A model generated the notes under the pieces. It made no database searches. It was not told where the DNA came from and saw only the letters and a list, made by a program, of their open reading frames with translations. A stretch of 45,815 nt of DNA from Nemertoderma westbladi (taxonomy: Eukaryota > Xenacoelomorpha > Nemertodermatida > Nemertodermatidae), in the NCBI GenBank assembly GCA_032718475.1, contig JAUCBJ010000362.1:1-45815 (forward strand), in the 5' to 3' direction. Made by a program: the position numbers and the translations under genes. Shown one piece after another: positions 1 to 9,934 of the stretch; the first letter of the stretch is position 1, and each line of letters opens with the position of its first letter.

Positions 1-12
1 ATCATAGTAAAC

Positions 13-1193
13 ATGTACAGAATAACAAGAGTCCCACAAGAAATTAAAACAAATAAGTTAGTGCCAGTTCCCAAGAAGGGCAACCTAACATTTTATGGTT
101 CTTTTCGGGGAATCTCATTGATCTCGATTGCTGCAAAGCTATACAATAGAATTCTATTAAATCGCATCAGGGATCCCATTGAGAGACTGCTTCTTGGAAA
201 GCAGGAATGGGTTCCGTAAAGGTCGTGGAACCATGGAGACCATTTTGGCACTTAGAAGGATAATTGAAGAGTTATCAAAAAAGACAGGCATCTGGCTGTT
301 ATCTTTGTTGACTTCTTCCAAGGCCTTTGATTCAGTCTCTTGCTTACGTATGTTCAGCATACGTTCATTACATGGGATTCCTGATGAATTAATGCAGTAT
401 ACGATGGTTTGACAACATTTGTGAACCAGCACAGAACCATTTGAAGTATTATATGGAGTCCTCCGGAGAGACACACTTGAGCCATTCTTGTTCATAATTG
501 TAGTTGACTATGTTCTAAGCATGTCCTTAGCTCATCATAATGATGATGGGGTGATGGTAACTCCACCTACTGGCTCCAGAAGTCGAGGAAATCCTGCCAA
601 GTACCTAACTGATCTAGACTTTGCTGATGACTTGGGAGTAGGAGTACTCTCAGAATCACTAGAGGGAGCCCAACGGCTCCTCAGCTCATTAGAACAGGCT
701 GCTTCTAGTGTTAACTTTTTATTAACTCCAAGATTTCCAAAATTATGTCAGTTAACTTTGAAAGTCCTCAGCAAGTCTCTGATCGGATGAGCATAAGCTC
801 AAAGGATAGTATGCTTGAGCATGTGGACGACTTCTGTTACCTGGGATCATGGATCCGGACGTCAGGTGAGGACCTTCCAATACGTAAGGGAAAGGCATGG
901 GCAGCCTTGAATAGGCTTTCCAGGATTTGGAAGTCACATAGAATTAATCGGAAACTTAAGGTCCGATTATTTAGACCAGCAGTAGTTCCAGTACTCCTCT
1001 ATGGGGGTCCATGCTGGGCTCTAACTGCCGAGGATACCAAATCTCTGGATGGTACATTCACAAGAATGCTACGCCTGGTTCAGGCCTGGTCAAGTACAGT
1101 ACAATGCACACATCTCTAACCAGACACTATATAACATTGGAGGTGTCTCATTGGTTCCCCAAGCTTGACACTAGAACAAAATCGCCTCCGCTT
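13..1193 (+). pseudogene. LINE A copy 1, reverse transcriptase remnant
   Basis: Decayed reverse transcriptase of a non-LTR retrotransposon. The reading passes through several frames: a fingers-like stretch at 13-219 (VPVPKKGN, then AKLYNRILLNRI), an NGFRKGRGTMETI segment and a KAFDS motif-A-like segment at 179-412, the catalytic FADD box (LDFADDLG) near 616-640, and a thumb region with CYLGSWI and LLYGGPCWALT at 745-1119. Stops and frameshifts separate the pieces, so it is not functional. A cleaner copy lies at 33025-33903 and shows the expected continuation after 1193, where this copy switches abruptly to unrelated DNA. The LINE clade is not settled from sequence alone; the CYLGSWI thumb is common in invertebrate LINEs annotated only as RT. 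Confidence 0.85.
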
Positions 1194-1914
1194 AGGGCTC
1201 CTAGCGCTTTATGATGAAAAATTTCCATGATACAACACCCAATACGTAACTAAAATTCTCAGATGGGGAGGGGGGAGGGGGGGGGGGTGGCTGGGCTTTC
1301 GTTGCATACAATCAAATTCCATTCCCGTCCAGGGGAAAACAAATTCAAATAACAGTTGAATATTCTCTACAATAAAACTGTAACACTAGTCAAACAAGCC
1401 TGAAATCAGGAGATAGAGGGGGAAACTCGACGCAAAACCCGCCTTGGCGAATTAATATCCCGCCTCAATGTTAAATTCTCAATTAATTTAGGGAAAGGAG
1501 CAGGCTATAGTGGCACGTTATTTTAACCAAAACACAAAACTAAACACAATAGAACAGGTTACAGTTTTATTATTGAGAGTTATTATTGATGTTCTGGAAC
1601 ATGGTTTGAACGGATTCGGTTCGGGAGATTCTTGCCATCTCATATGCGTTTGCTCATATTGCCATGCAGCTGCATAAGTCAGTAAGTGCAAGCCGGATTT
1701 ATCAGGGGAACGAATTTAGATCTAAAGGCCTGACTTTGGTGATATCAGATGAACATACAGTAGATCCTACCTCGGCGAAGTTAGATCACACTTACAGACT
1801 TATATTCATGTTTATAGCTGTAAAGAGTAACGACAATACCTGTGTAATACCACAATACAGTAGATGCAAAGCGAACATAGATACTATTCGAACTTGTGCA
1901 GAGACTTGTATAAT
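1194..1914. repeat. Composite insertion in LINE A with G-run and small TIR element pieces
   Basis: This DNA replaces about 155 bp of LINE A relative to the copy at 33025-33903. It holds a G-rich run at about 1266-1287, a reversed end of the small TIR element at about 1330-1380, and a forward piece from about 1410 (AGATAGAGGGGGAAACTCG) to about 1590. The latter aligns by eye with 5443-5687 and, reversed, with 44447-44708. I see no coding signal in 1591-1914. Confidence 0.6.
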
Positions 1915-2010
1915 AAATGTTATGGGTGATAGGGAGTTGTGGCGGCGCAATTTTGTCGACAAGCCGACACAGCATTCTTAAAAATGCATCTGCAATGCCG
2001 ATCCTAGTAG
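1915..2010 (+). pseudogene. LINE A copy 1, 3' tail
   Basis: Encodes MGDRELWRRNFVDKP and a stop, followed by a short 3' tail. It closely matches the end of the copy at 33838-33940 (MGDRELWRCNFVDKP). It is the detached end of the LINE at 13-1193, so the DNA between them is an insertion accompanied by a deletion. Confidence 0.8.
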
Positions 2011-2540
2011 TAGCATAGCAGCTAGACATCCATAAATAAAATGTTCGAGGTTGTGTTTTTATAATAGAATAAATGGCCTCCAGAAACGATAATTCTTGCA
2101 CCCGTTTGTATGCTAATAGACTGTGAGTAAAACTGGGTGTTGGCTTGTGTCATCAGACAATGACACTATATTACATTGTATAGGACGCGGTTTTTTGTAT
2201 TTTCACAACACATTTTGACCCTAACAATAAACATACTATTTATCTTATATAATTCTGAGTCTGGGGTTACATTGCGTGTTACTTTCAGTTGAACATAATA
2301 AATAAATTAATAATAATTAATATTAATAAATAATAATTAATAAATTTGAATCTTCACCGTCAAATTGAAATGTTTCGCACTGATTTCCACGAGCTAAAAT
2401 TAATAAATAAAACCCTGACCCGTACTCTCTCACAACACCAACACAAACTATATTAAACTTTTAGTATAAATAAAAAATACTGACATTATTGAAAGAAATT
2501 ATTGGTTCAAAGTTAATTAATTATTTGGCTTGCTTTGGTA
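2011..2540. other. AT-rich non-coding stretch
   Basis: No gene seen. Contains AT-rich low-complexity DNA (repeated TAATAATTAATA near 2300-2345). Confidence 0.5.
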
Positions 2541-2544
2541 AAAC

Positions 2545-2700
2545 ATACAATACGGTACGAAAACGGATTTTCGTATTTCGTATCGCATTATTTTATTCGT
2601 ATCGAATTTCCTATCGTATCTTAAAAATTAACTTCGTATCGTATAATACGAATAAATACTTTTCGTATATCGTATCGTATTTTAGTATCAGTATAAATTA
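2545..2700. repeat. Degenerate CGTAT/ATCGTAT repeat patch, left
   Basis: Many overlapping copies of TTCGTAT, CGTATCG and ATCGTAT with no fixed period. A matching patch lies at 3175-3365. The short ORFs here are low-complexity translations (repeated YRIS/SYF) and not genes. Confidence 0.7.
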
Positions 2701-3174
2701 GGTAACAGCTTACAGTTTTATTATGTAATAAAATGTGTAAGACAGGAGGATCGTTAATCACATTGTAATTAACTGTAGAATAATGATAAAAAGATCACTG
2801 AAATATAATCTAATAAAATTTGAATAAACTTTGTGAGGAGAACTCTAACCGAGCCTATAAGGCATTGATGTTATGATAAAGGCCCTAGTGAGAGAATAAA
2901 ATAAATAAAACACGGTTTTATTCTTGTATTAGTTTAACTTTTATTCCATATTGGTACATCAAATTCAAAAGTATTCCATAAATAAAGGTACCGGTAGCAG
3001 TTTAGTACAGTATGCATAAAGTGGCGTGACGCCTACTCACAGGGCCGCGTGTTGCATAACGTCCTTTATGGATGATATATAGCCAGTAGACACACTATTG
3101 CTGCGGCAAGCATTCTGGAACAATGAAAAAAATTGCCGATTATAAAGAGATTTATATGATTTTCTAAGTGAAAT
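2701..3174. other. Non-coding DNA between the two CGTAT patches
   Basis: AT-rich with no ORF or recognised domain. Bracketed by the two CGTAT-rich patches, so it could be the interior of one decayed element; that is inference only. Confidence 0.4.
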
Positions 3175-3365
3175 ACAAAATACAATACAATATTTTATAA
3201 ACTCTTAGATAAAATACGATACGAAAAAAATACGAAACTTTTTTCGTATTTCGTATCGTATCTTGGATTTTTTGTATCATATCGTATCGTATTTTCGTAT
3301 CGTATCGTATTTTCGCATCGTATCGTATTTTCGTATCGTATCCTGCCCTGCCCCTGATACGAATT
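3175..3365. repeat. Degenerate CGTAT/ATACG repeat patch, right, with inverted repeat
   Basis: ATACGATACGAAA-type words at about 3175-3232 are followed by their reverse complements (TTTCGTATTTCGTATCG, about 3240-3262), forming an imperfect palindrome. A short direct array of CGTATCGTATTTT units follows, ending near 3342. Confidence 0.7.
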
Positions 3366-3908
3366 TAATTTTCGTATTTCTTTATAACAATGTTTATGAA
3401 GTTTTAATGATAAGGTCTAATAATTATATAGTTTATAAAACTTATTCATTCAAATTTAATAGCACATCAAAATCCTTAAAATGAATGTTAATACATTTAA
3501 TTAATTAAACCAAAAATAAAATGAACTAACAACAGGAGCTTAGCAGCATAGTAAATTCTCCAGTCCGTTACATAAGCATTGGAAGGTGTTTAGAAAAAAA
3601 GTTGTCGTAAAATTCTAGAGTGCGCGGATGTTGCAGGTAACTTTGTGATAAATAAAGACTAGAGGCGCCTCATAAAACCTTATCATTGCTTGTTGGCTGT
3701 TGGAAAAATAGGCAAACTATCTTAAGTAATTTTGGTCCATATCGTATCGCGCCCCTCCTGTATCAAAGACATATTTAGGGGCATCATTCAGATGAACTGC
3801 ACTGTAGATCCTTTTTGAGACATCCAAAGTTTGTTCAATCTCGATACGGGAACTCCCTGACTGACGGACTGTTGGTAGATGTTTGGAGGTTCACAGACGA
3901 CCAGATAT
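3366..3908. other. Non-coding DNA downstream of GPN1
   Basis: Lies 3' of the GPN1 stop codon. I see no conserved coding segment on the minus strand, and no clear match to the usual conserved C-terminal end of GPN1 proteins. The 3' UTR probably lies here, but no polyadenylation site can be fixed with confidence. Confidence 0.4.
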
Positions 3909-4649
3909 TCACTCGCCTTCTGTACCCGCTGGCCATCCCTCCCTCATGTCATCCTCAAACTCCCAATCTATATCACCCTCCTCTTCGACGTCGCCACCCG
4001 CGCGACCAATCTCCAAGCCAGCAGCCAACCGCAACCCCCCCACCCCTGTCTCCAACCCCCCGACATCCCCCCTATCCCGTGCGAATCTATCCGAATGCAT
4101 TTTCTTCCTCCTTTCCTCGCCTTCTCTCTTTAGCCTCTCGAACTCCGGAAGATATTCAGTGGTGTACTCAACAACAGCCTCGTCAATGACCTTCAATAAC
4201 TCATCGATTCCCGCGCCTGTTGTGGAAGAAACCCCAACACAACGTAGATTCTCATAAAATTCACTTAAAGTCAAACTTAAAGATCGACAAAGCGAAGATG
4301 AGTAGGAACTCTCGGCCGAAACAGCTTCGTCGAAAAGTTCAAAATCCTTCATCCAATCGACCGCGAAACCATGATCAACCACGTCGATCTTATTGAGCGC
4401 GATAATAAAAGGCAAACGGAACTTGTATAGAATGCTGCAGGCGTAGAGCATGTTGCTCATAAACGTTATCGGGTTGGTGCTGCGAGGGGTGTCCATGACG
4501 TATATGATTACGGTGGGTTGTGATGAGGCCAAAGACTCCGCTATGATGGACCCCGACGTTGACCAGGTGAAGACCTCGATCTGACCTGGAGTGTCTACGA
4601 TAACAAGGGAAGTAGCTGAATTCGCACGTTTATCAATAAAATCCATCGC
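3909..4649 (-). CDS. GPN1: GPN1 exon 2: GPN-loop GTPase 1, C-terminal part
   Basis: Second coding exon of the GPN-loop GTPase GPN1 (XAB1 family), which works with GPN2/GPN3 in assembly and nuclear import of RNA polymerase II. It begins GCG-ATG-GAT directly after a TTCTTATAG acceptor and continues exon 1 in phase 0. In the 371-residue spliced protein it holds the G3 box DTPGQ (about 144-148), the conserved [17 protein letters not shown] and [15 protein letters not shown] blocks, the G4 box NKID (about 211-214), and a SSTTGAG segment that fits G5. The last ~60 residues are charged and glycine-rich ([15 protein letters not shown]) and do not show the usual conserved C-terminus. The exon is more GC-rich than its surroundings. 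The total length is close to that of animal GPN1, but a missing last exon cannot be excluded. Confidence 0.93.
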   Translation of the reverse strand, partial: AMDFIDKRANSATSLVIVDTPGQIEVFTWSTSGSIIAESLASSQPTVIIYVMDTPRSTNPITFMSNMLYACSILYKFRLPFIIALNKIDVVDHGFAVDWMKDFELFDEAVSAESSYSSSLCRSLSLTLSEFYENLRCVGVSSTTGAGIDELLKVIDEAVVEYTTEYLPEFERLKREGEERRKKMHSDRFARDRGDVGGLETGVGGLRLAAGLEIGRAGGDVEEEGDIDWEFEDDMREGWPAGTEGE

Positions 4650-6059
4650 CTATAAGAAAAACAATTATACAATTATAATTGTATTATAAAACCTTGGAAT
4701 TTAATCGAAATCAAAATTAAATTGCTACTTTTCGCTGGAATATACCGCAAAATCGGGAGAAAAAGGGAGTACTTTTTTTCCCTAGGGAAAAAGTAACCCA
4801 TAGGATGATTGCATTGATTTTACTTTTTTTCCCGGCGAAAAAAAGTAAAATAAAATAGTTTTACAGGAAATAAAACGTTTCTTAAATTTAATACATGTGT
4901 TGAAAGAACATCGAAATAAATATTGAGCCAGCGCTATTGAGAACTGCGCAAAATTGGTGCGCACGTCAAAAAACTGCGCGAGGACGCCGTGCGCGCGTGC
5001 GGAGCAAAAAAAAACAGCGCGAAAATAACGTATATATAATCAATTAGCAAAACAGCAGCAAAACTGCGCCAAGAATTTGGGCCGAGTAAAAATCAAAATC
5101 TTGCTAGGCTACGCTACTGCTTCGGTACTGTATCAAAAGTTACGGTGAAACTTTTGAGAACTATCCACTCATTATGTAATCAAAGTTAACATAATAATCA
5201 GTTATCCCGCCTCGCCTATATCTAAATTTAAAATTCTGAACCGGTGCATGCTCCAGGGTGGGTTCCATAACGTTAGTTACTTTTTACTCACTATCTTTCC
5301 AATGGGAAGAGACCCGGATTCAAGTTATATATCTGAATCACAATAATAAAGTTTTGTAGTGGGTAAAAAATTTAATAAATAAAATATAGTTGCATTGTTA
5401 TTAATTTACAATACAGGTTATCCTGTTATTATATGAATAACAGAGACAAGGGGGAAACTGGACGCACCATCCCACCTTGGCGAATTAATATCTCGCCTCA
5501 ATGTTAAATTCTCAATTTAGGAAAAGGAACAGGTTATAGTGGCACGTTATTTTAGCCAAAACAATAAACTAAACAAACACAATAGAACAGGTTACAGTTT
5601 TATTTTTGAGAACAATCAACTGTTATTTGCGTCGAATTTCCCCTGGAAAGGGAAGACTTTTTATTGCAGTTTCTCCCCCTATCTGGAAAAACAAAACCAA
5701 TCCGCAACTAGAATGGATACTTTACATAATCATCCCCAGTATAATTATGTATGATGGAACTGAAATGAATATTGTCATAAAAGTCATTGAAGTATTACAT
5801 TATAAATAAAACTGCAATGAAATAATGTAAAACTAAAATACGTAGATTTTCGGTACTAAATATATCTCATCTCGGCGAATTCACAATGTGGATTACATAG
5901 GCCTAATTAATTAATACAATTTAAACTCACCCAAAACAGTTACTATCTACGACTGTAACGGTACTACTAGTTCGCGGTACAAAAACGGCAGAATCTGCCT
6001 GAGAGAGTATTAATAAAACGCAAAAGTAAATAAAATATATAATACGTGAATAAATAAAC
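4650..6059 (-). other. GPN1: GPN1 intron 1
   Basis: Intron of 1410 bp read on the minus strand: donor CAG|GTTTAT at 6059-6058 and acceptor TTCTTATAG ending at 4650. Both flanking codons are intact, giving phase 0 (RFHQ then AMDFID). The interior is AT-rich and contains the small TIR element at 5443-5687, in reverse orientation to the 44447-44708 copy. No other gene is seen in it. Confidence 0.85.
5443..5687 (+). mobile_element. Small non-autonomous TIR element in GPN1 intron
   Basis: Starts near GACAAGGGGGAAACTGGACG and ends with GCAGTTTCTCCCCCTATCTG, so the ends are inverted copies of about 20 bp with mismatches. An inner inverted motif, GTCGAATTTCCCC, sits near 5630-5644. The interior (GGCGAATTAATATC, ATGTTAAATTCTCAAT, GGCACGTTATTTT, AGAACAGGTTACAGTTTTAT) is shared with 1410-1590 and, reversed, with 44447-44708. 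It has no coding capacity. No clear target duplication is seen for this copy. Confidence 0.7.
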
Positions 6060-6434
6060 CTGATGGAATCGAGTGGCGAATAGATTGAGGGAAGTAACAA
6101 TCGCCCCGTTCGGACCCAACCTGTACTGCTGCATTATCTGTTTGTAATCGATTGTATCTCGGATATCGATGTTAGCAGGGAATGCGACTTCCTTAACGGC
6201 CGGGTCGAGATTCACGTTGTACGACGGCCGCTGTAGCCGGCGCAATTCCTCCGTTAGACGACGCACGAGCGTTGTCTTACCCGAGCCCGCCATACCGAGA
6301 ATGATTACAACGCCCGCAGAGTCAGCTGGTTTAGCGGTACCGGTAGAAGGTTGTAGAGGGGGATCATTGGTTCCTGTTACAGTTTCCATGTCTTCGGAGT
6401 GGTTTCCCCCAGTGGCCATAGCTGGCATTGACAA
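6060..6434 (-). CDS. GPN1: GPN1 exon 1: GPN-loop GTPase 1, N-terminal part
   Basis: First coding exon of GPN1, 125 codons from ATG at 6434 to the CAG|GT donor. Residues 1-40 are a low-complexity leader. They are followed by the Walker A/G1 loop GMAGSGKT (47-54), NLDPAVKEV (75-83), the [12 protein letters not shown] block, and the family-defining Gly-Pro-Asn motif at 107-109 in [19 protein letters not shown]. The GPN loop contacts the nucleotide across the dimer in this family. Alternative starts exist at Met3 and Met6; I chose the first Met in the open frame. Reading into the intron gives a short non-conserved tail ending in a stop, which supports the splice. The gene reads opposite to the LINE and Gypsy elements nearby and is the only likely host gene here. 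Confidence 0.93.
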
Positions 6435-6749
6435 TCCGACAAGATACCGGTACTGTCAATGTCGATGAGACTGCGGATAGCCAGCGAGGCAGGGAGGAGA
6501 GAGGCCTATATTCAGCTATTTACATTGCAGGTGCAGCATTGACAAACTGACAACTAGATTATTGACACCTAGGCCTATATTTCTGTATTTCAGCAACAGT
6601 ATTTCAGTATTTAAATGTTAACAGAATTATGGTCTGATGGTGCGGTGCACTTGTTGTTGGCCTACCGGTGCCGGTACCAGGTAGGCCTACTGTCTGACAT
6701 TTTGACTGAAGGCTCTTGAGGCTACAAGATCTGAAGATGCAAAATAATG
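6435..6749. other. Region upstream of GPN1
   Basis: This 315-bp stretch must contain the GPN1 5' UTR and promoter unless a non-coding first exon lies further out. No TATA box or other specific element can be called. ACCGGT and TAGGCCTA words are frequent. The large TIR element begins immediately beyond it. Confidence 0.4.
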
Positions 6750-6765
6750 GGGTAAATCTTTTCGA

Positions 6766-6976
6766 CCTACGCGTAGGCCTACGCGTAGCTACGCGTAGCT
6801 ACGCGTAGTTTGTAACTTCCATTCCTGTCATTTACCGGTAGGGCCAGACTTACTGCCTTTTTAACAACTACGCGTAGGTGTTTTAAAACTACGCGTAGTT
6901 ATTTTGGAACTACGCGTAGGTATTTTGAAACTACGCGTAGGTGCTACGCGTAGCTACGCGTAGGTGCTACGCGTAG
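6766..6976. repeat. CTACGCGTAG palindrome cluster, left
   Basis: Eleven copies of the 10-bp palindrome CTACGCGTAG: four inside the TIR and seven more at about 6870-6976, joined by short linkers such as GTGTTTTAAAA and TTATTTTGGAA. Their subterminal position suggests transposase-binding sites or material for secondary structure; this is inference. Confidence 0.9.
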
Positions 6977-7735
6977 CAGTCCTGATAACAATGATTTTTC
7001 ATTTCAGGTCCGGTAGGGTTGAGTTGTTAGGCAAGTATCGGTATATGTCAGGTATCTGATTATCAGACAAATGTAATAACAGAATCGGAAACTCATATCT
7101 CTACATACAGCACTGGTAATAAATAATATTCGGCTCTTTCACATACAAACACAGAGGATGAATAAAAAGTAAACTTAAAATTCACGTCTCATGATTCAAG
7201 TATCTTTGTTTCCATTGGATTATTTAAATATTGAACAGTAGTAAATAAAGCGACCAGTCTACCGGTGAAGAGGTTAAGCGAAAGCTGATAAATACTGCAT
7301 ATAATCAAATTGTTTGGTCAAATAACAAGTGCAGCCAATCATGGTAGACAATTTAGTCTCCCCCTTCCCTTGTCAAGGGGTTAACATATTAAATACAGTA
7401 TATCCTTGCCCTATCGTGAACAAAGGCAATAAAAAGCACAGAGAATCGATAAGAACCATCGGCCTATTTCCTTTCTGCCGTTGTAAACTATTTTTGAACT
7501 CTAAACATTAATTATTAACACATTTTACCGCCCGCAACGCATGAAGTGAAGAATATGTAGTCTTAGCGTATTCCTCTATATAGAGTATACAGGTATAGGA
7601 TACATTACTGTTGAAAGCATTTGATGGTTGTGGGTTGTTTATTGAACATACTACCGTATTGTCTTATTTTAGTACTGAACCGCTTGGAATACGTAGGCCT
7701 TAATGATAAACGACGTATAGGCATAGTTATGGGTA
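6977..7735. other. Interior of the outer TIR element
   Basis: Non-coding. The only ORF (7329-7511, 60 codons) has no recognisable feature. No transposase motif is seen, consistent with a non-autonomous element. Confidence 0.5.
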
Positions 7736-7907
7736 GCACCTATGCGTAGGTCGCGTAGGACCTACGCGTAGGTCGCGTAGGACCTACGCGTAGCTACGCG
7801 TAGCACCTACGCGTAGTTATTGTTAAAACTCTGAAACTGGTGATATATGACCCAATGTTGCGAACTACGCGTAGCTACGCGTAGCTACGCGTAGGCCTAC
7901 GCGTAGG
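7736..7907. repeat. CTACGCGTAG palindrome cluster, right
   Basis: About eight exact copies plus variants (CTATGCGTAG, GGTCGCGTAGGA), four of them forming the inverted counterpart of 6766-6810. The cluster ends exactly where the hAT-like element begins. Confidence 0.9.
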
Positions 7908-8838
7908 CCAGGTTGGAATTCATGCATGAGCGCGCAGGTACGCTTTGTTGTTTTGAAATCACCGCGCACCTGAAATTGGCTCGTCGCGCACCTCATCATA
8001 TGTCATAATCCAAACAAAATCGCGCAGCTCATGTCATGCATATCTCAAAAAATCGCACAGTTCATAAGAACAATTTTACATTCCTATTTTACAAGTTTGA
8101 GCGTTTTAAGCTTATCTTTACGTATGTCTGTCTGTACGTTGAATCTAGGCTTACATAATAAATGTAATTTTTGCAACATCAAAATTGTTAATATTAAAAA
8201 ATATTTTTTTAATCCACTACTATGGTGGCCCATCGGGCTCACTGCTTTTATAACAGAAAATATTATTTTAGATTACAAACAAAACATGTACCGGTAATTT
8301 CAAAAAAACGAATATTGAAATAGGTACCGGTACCAGTCTGCCAATACAGCAATAATACTTTGTATAGGCCTACCTAACAATTAGGCTTAAACATACAGTT
8401 GGCTTATAATTAAGTCATACTTATAATACATTGTTACTTTCTGACTTTACCTGTTTACTAACGTAACATCGGCATAGCATAGACCTAATAACAATACAAC
8501 AATAGAGTACTGTAGTTAAAATAAATAGACAAATTCAGCTCCGGTTGCCGGTATCACAGTATTATGGTGAAGTGATTTGACTGTTTGAAGAATTGGAAAT
8601 GAGAAACTAATGCGAGCGCAGCGAGCGAAATTTTTTTGTGTATTTTCGTGATTTCAATTAATTTGTGGTGCGCATCAGACAGTCAGAGGCAGAGCTGCGC
8701 GCTGAGGCGCAACGCGCACCTGTCTCACACCCGAACGCGCACCTGTCTGCTGTCTCACCCAAACGCGCAACGCGCATCTGGTTTGCGGTCATTCGCGCAG
8801 GTACGCGTCCGAGTTTTACAGCATGAATTCCAACCTGG
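7908..8838. mobile_element. hAT-like non-autonomous element (inner)
   Basis: Perfect 18-bp TIRs CCAGGTTGGAATTCATGC (7908-7925) and the reverse complement (8821-8838), flanked by the identical 8-bp duplication CGCGTAGG at 7900-7907 and 8839-8846. An 8-bp duplication is the signature of hAT transposition. Subterminal copies of GCGCACCTG or GCGCAGGT recur near both ends, as is usual for hAT transposase-binding regions. It is 931 bp long with no transposase, so it must have been mobilised by an autonomous relative. It sits within the right TIR of the outer element and is therefore younger. Confidence 0.9.
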
Positions 8839-8862
8839 CGCGTAGGTCGAAAAGATTTACCC

Positions 8863-9898
8863 AAATCTGCAAATAATGACGTGATGCAGGCTGCATCATG
8901 CTGTCATGCAGCTCGCTCCAGCCTCCAGCAGTCCAGCCTCCAGGACAGCAGGACGATGCCTAATGCATAATGCTGTAATGGCCAGATCAGCAGAAGGCTG
9001 GATGGTTATTACTGTAGGCCTATCTGCCTATCGCCTATACCTGTATACTGTATACCAGTATACAGCTATCGGCAGATAGGGCCTAACAGCCTAACACCCT
9101 AATCTGCTAATGACAGAATGAGCAATGCTACGGTACCGCTACTGAAATACACTGAAATAAACAAATTATTTTTAATTAAAAAAAAAAGCTGGAATGTAAG
9201 GGTCAGAATGCGGAATATAATGGTAGGACTATGAAAAATAGTACCGGTCAGCCTGTAGGCCTATATACCAGTACTTTCCGTTTGTCCCTTGGTAGTGATC
9301 TGTAATTTAAATTTCCCTCTTAGAACCAAAAAGTCGGTGTACAGCTGTATACAGGTATAGTGGAACACGAAGTGGGGCTTACGCTCAGCTCAGCACATCC
9401 TTCCATCCTAAAAATAAACTGACAGTCTCCATTGACGGACAATGTATTGCCGCTGCCTCTTGTTCACCAGCTCACGAGTTTTTGTAATAATGTCGCAAGT
9501 TTTGATACAGCCTGTCCTGTAGTACTTGTACAGTACTTGACAGCCACCCTTTTCCCTACAGCTGTTTTAGTCTGTTAGTGGGCGATTAAATGAACGCAAT
9601 ATTTATATTACAAAAATCAATAATTAGCCTAATCAATCAACAATTTCAATGATAAAAATATAATTGAACATAGAATGACCAATATTCCGATATTACTTCC
9701 CCGTGTATTGAGTTTTGCACTGGCTTGTATTCGTTGGATGGCCTTTGGGGACATCACATTACCGTCATCACTGGGTTTGCTAGGCCTGGGCTGGGTGATA
9801 ATGACTGCATAAACTATGTAAAATGGGGAATAATTATACTTTCCCACTATACATAACTTTGTATTGAGGTTACAGTTCGCACTCGTCGTGAATCCGCT
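8863..9898. other. Non-coding DNA with short palindromes
   Basis: No gene seen. It contains an imperfect palindrome at 9015-9085, in which TAGGCCTATCTGCC on the left pairs with GGCAGATAGGGCCTA on the right around a GTATACTGTATACC core, and several TAGGCCTA and GTATACAG words. The minus-strand ORF at 9629-9988 includes translated homopolymer and is not a gene. Confidence 0.5.
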
Positions 9899-9899
9899 T

Positions 9900-9934
9900 G
9901 GGGGGGGGGGGGGCAACTGCCCCCCCCCCCCCCC
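9900..9934. repeat. G14 / C15 homopolymer hairpin
   Basis: A run of 14 G (9900-9913), CAACTG, then 15 C (9920-9934). The arms are self-complementary and either strand could also form a quadruplex or i-motif. Confidence 0.9.

Larger units (their letters stand above)
6750..8862. mobile_element. Non-autonomous TIR element built on CTACGCGTAG palindromes (outer, interrupted)
   Basis: The left end GGGTAAATCTTTTCGA (6750-6765) is repeated inverted at the right end (8847-8862). The next 45 bp on the left (6766-6810) match, inverted, 7863-7907. The right TIR has been cut in two by the hAT-like element at 7908-8838, so the original right TIR is 7863-7907 plus 8847-8862, giving a 61-bp TIR with no mismatch that I can find. 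Without the insert and one copy of its duplication the element is about 1174 bp. It has no plausible transposase ORF. No clean flanking duplication is seen: AAATAATG lies just outside the left end (6742-6749) and again at 8871-8878, but 8 bp away from the right end. Its superfamily is unassigned. Confidence 0.85.

Noticed and set aside
1664-1981. 105-codon ORF as an independent gene
   Set aside because: Its last residues are the LINE A C-terminus and the rest is the insertion sequence; a chance fusion.
8636-8864. Opposing ORFs on both strands with Arg/Ala-rich translations
   Set aside because: They lie inside the hAT-like element and reflect its GCGCACCTG subterminal repeats.
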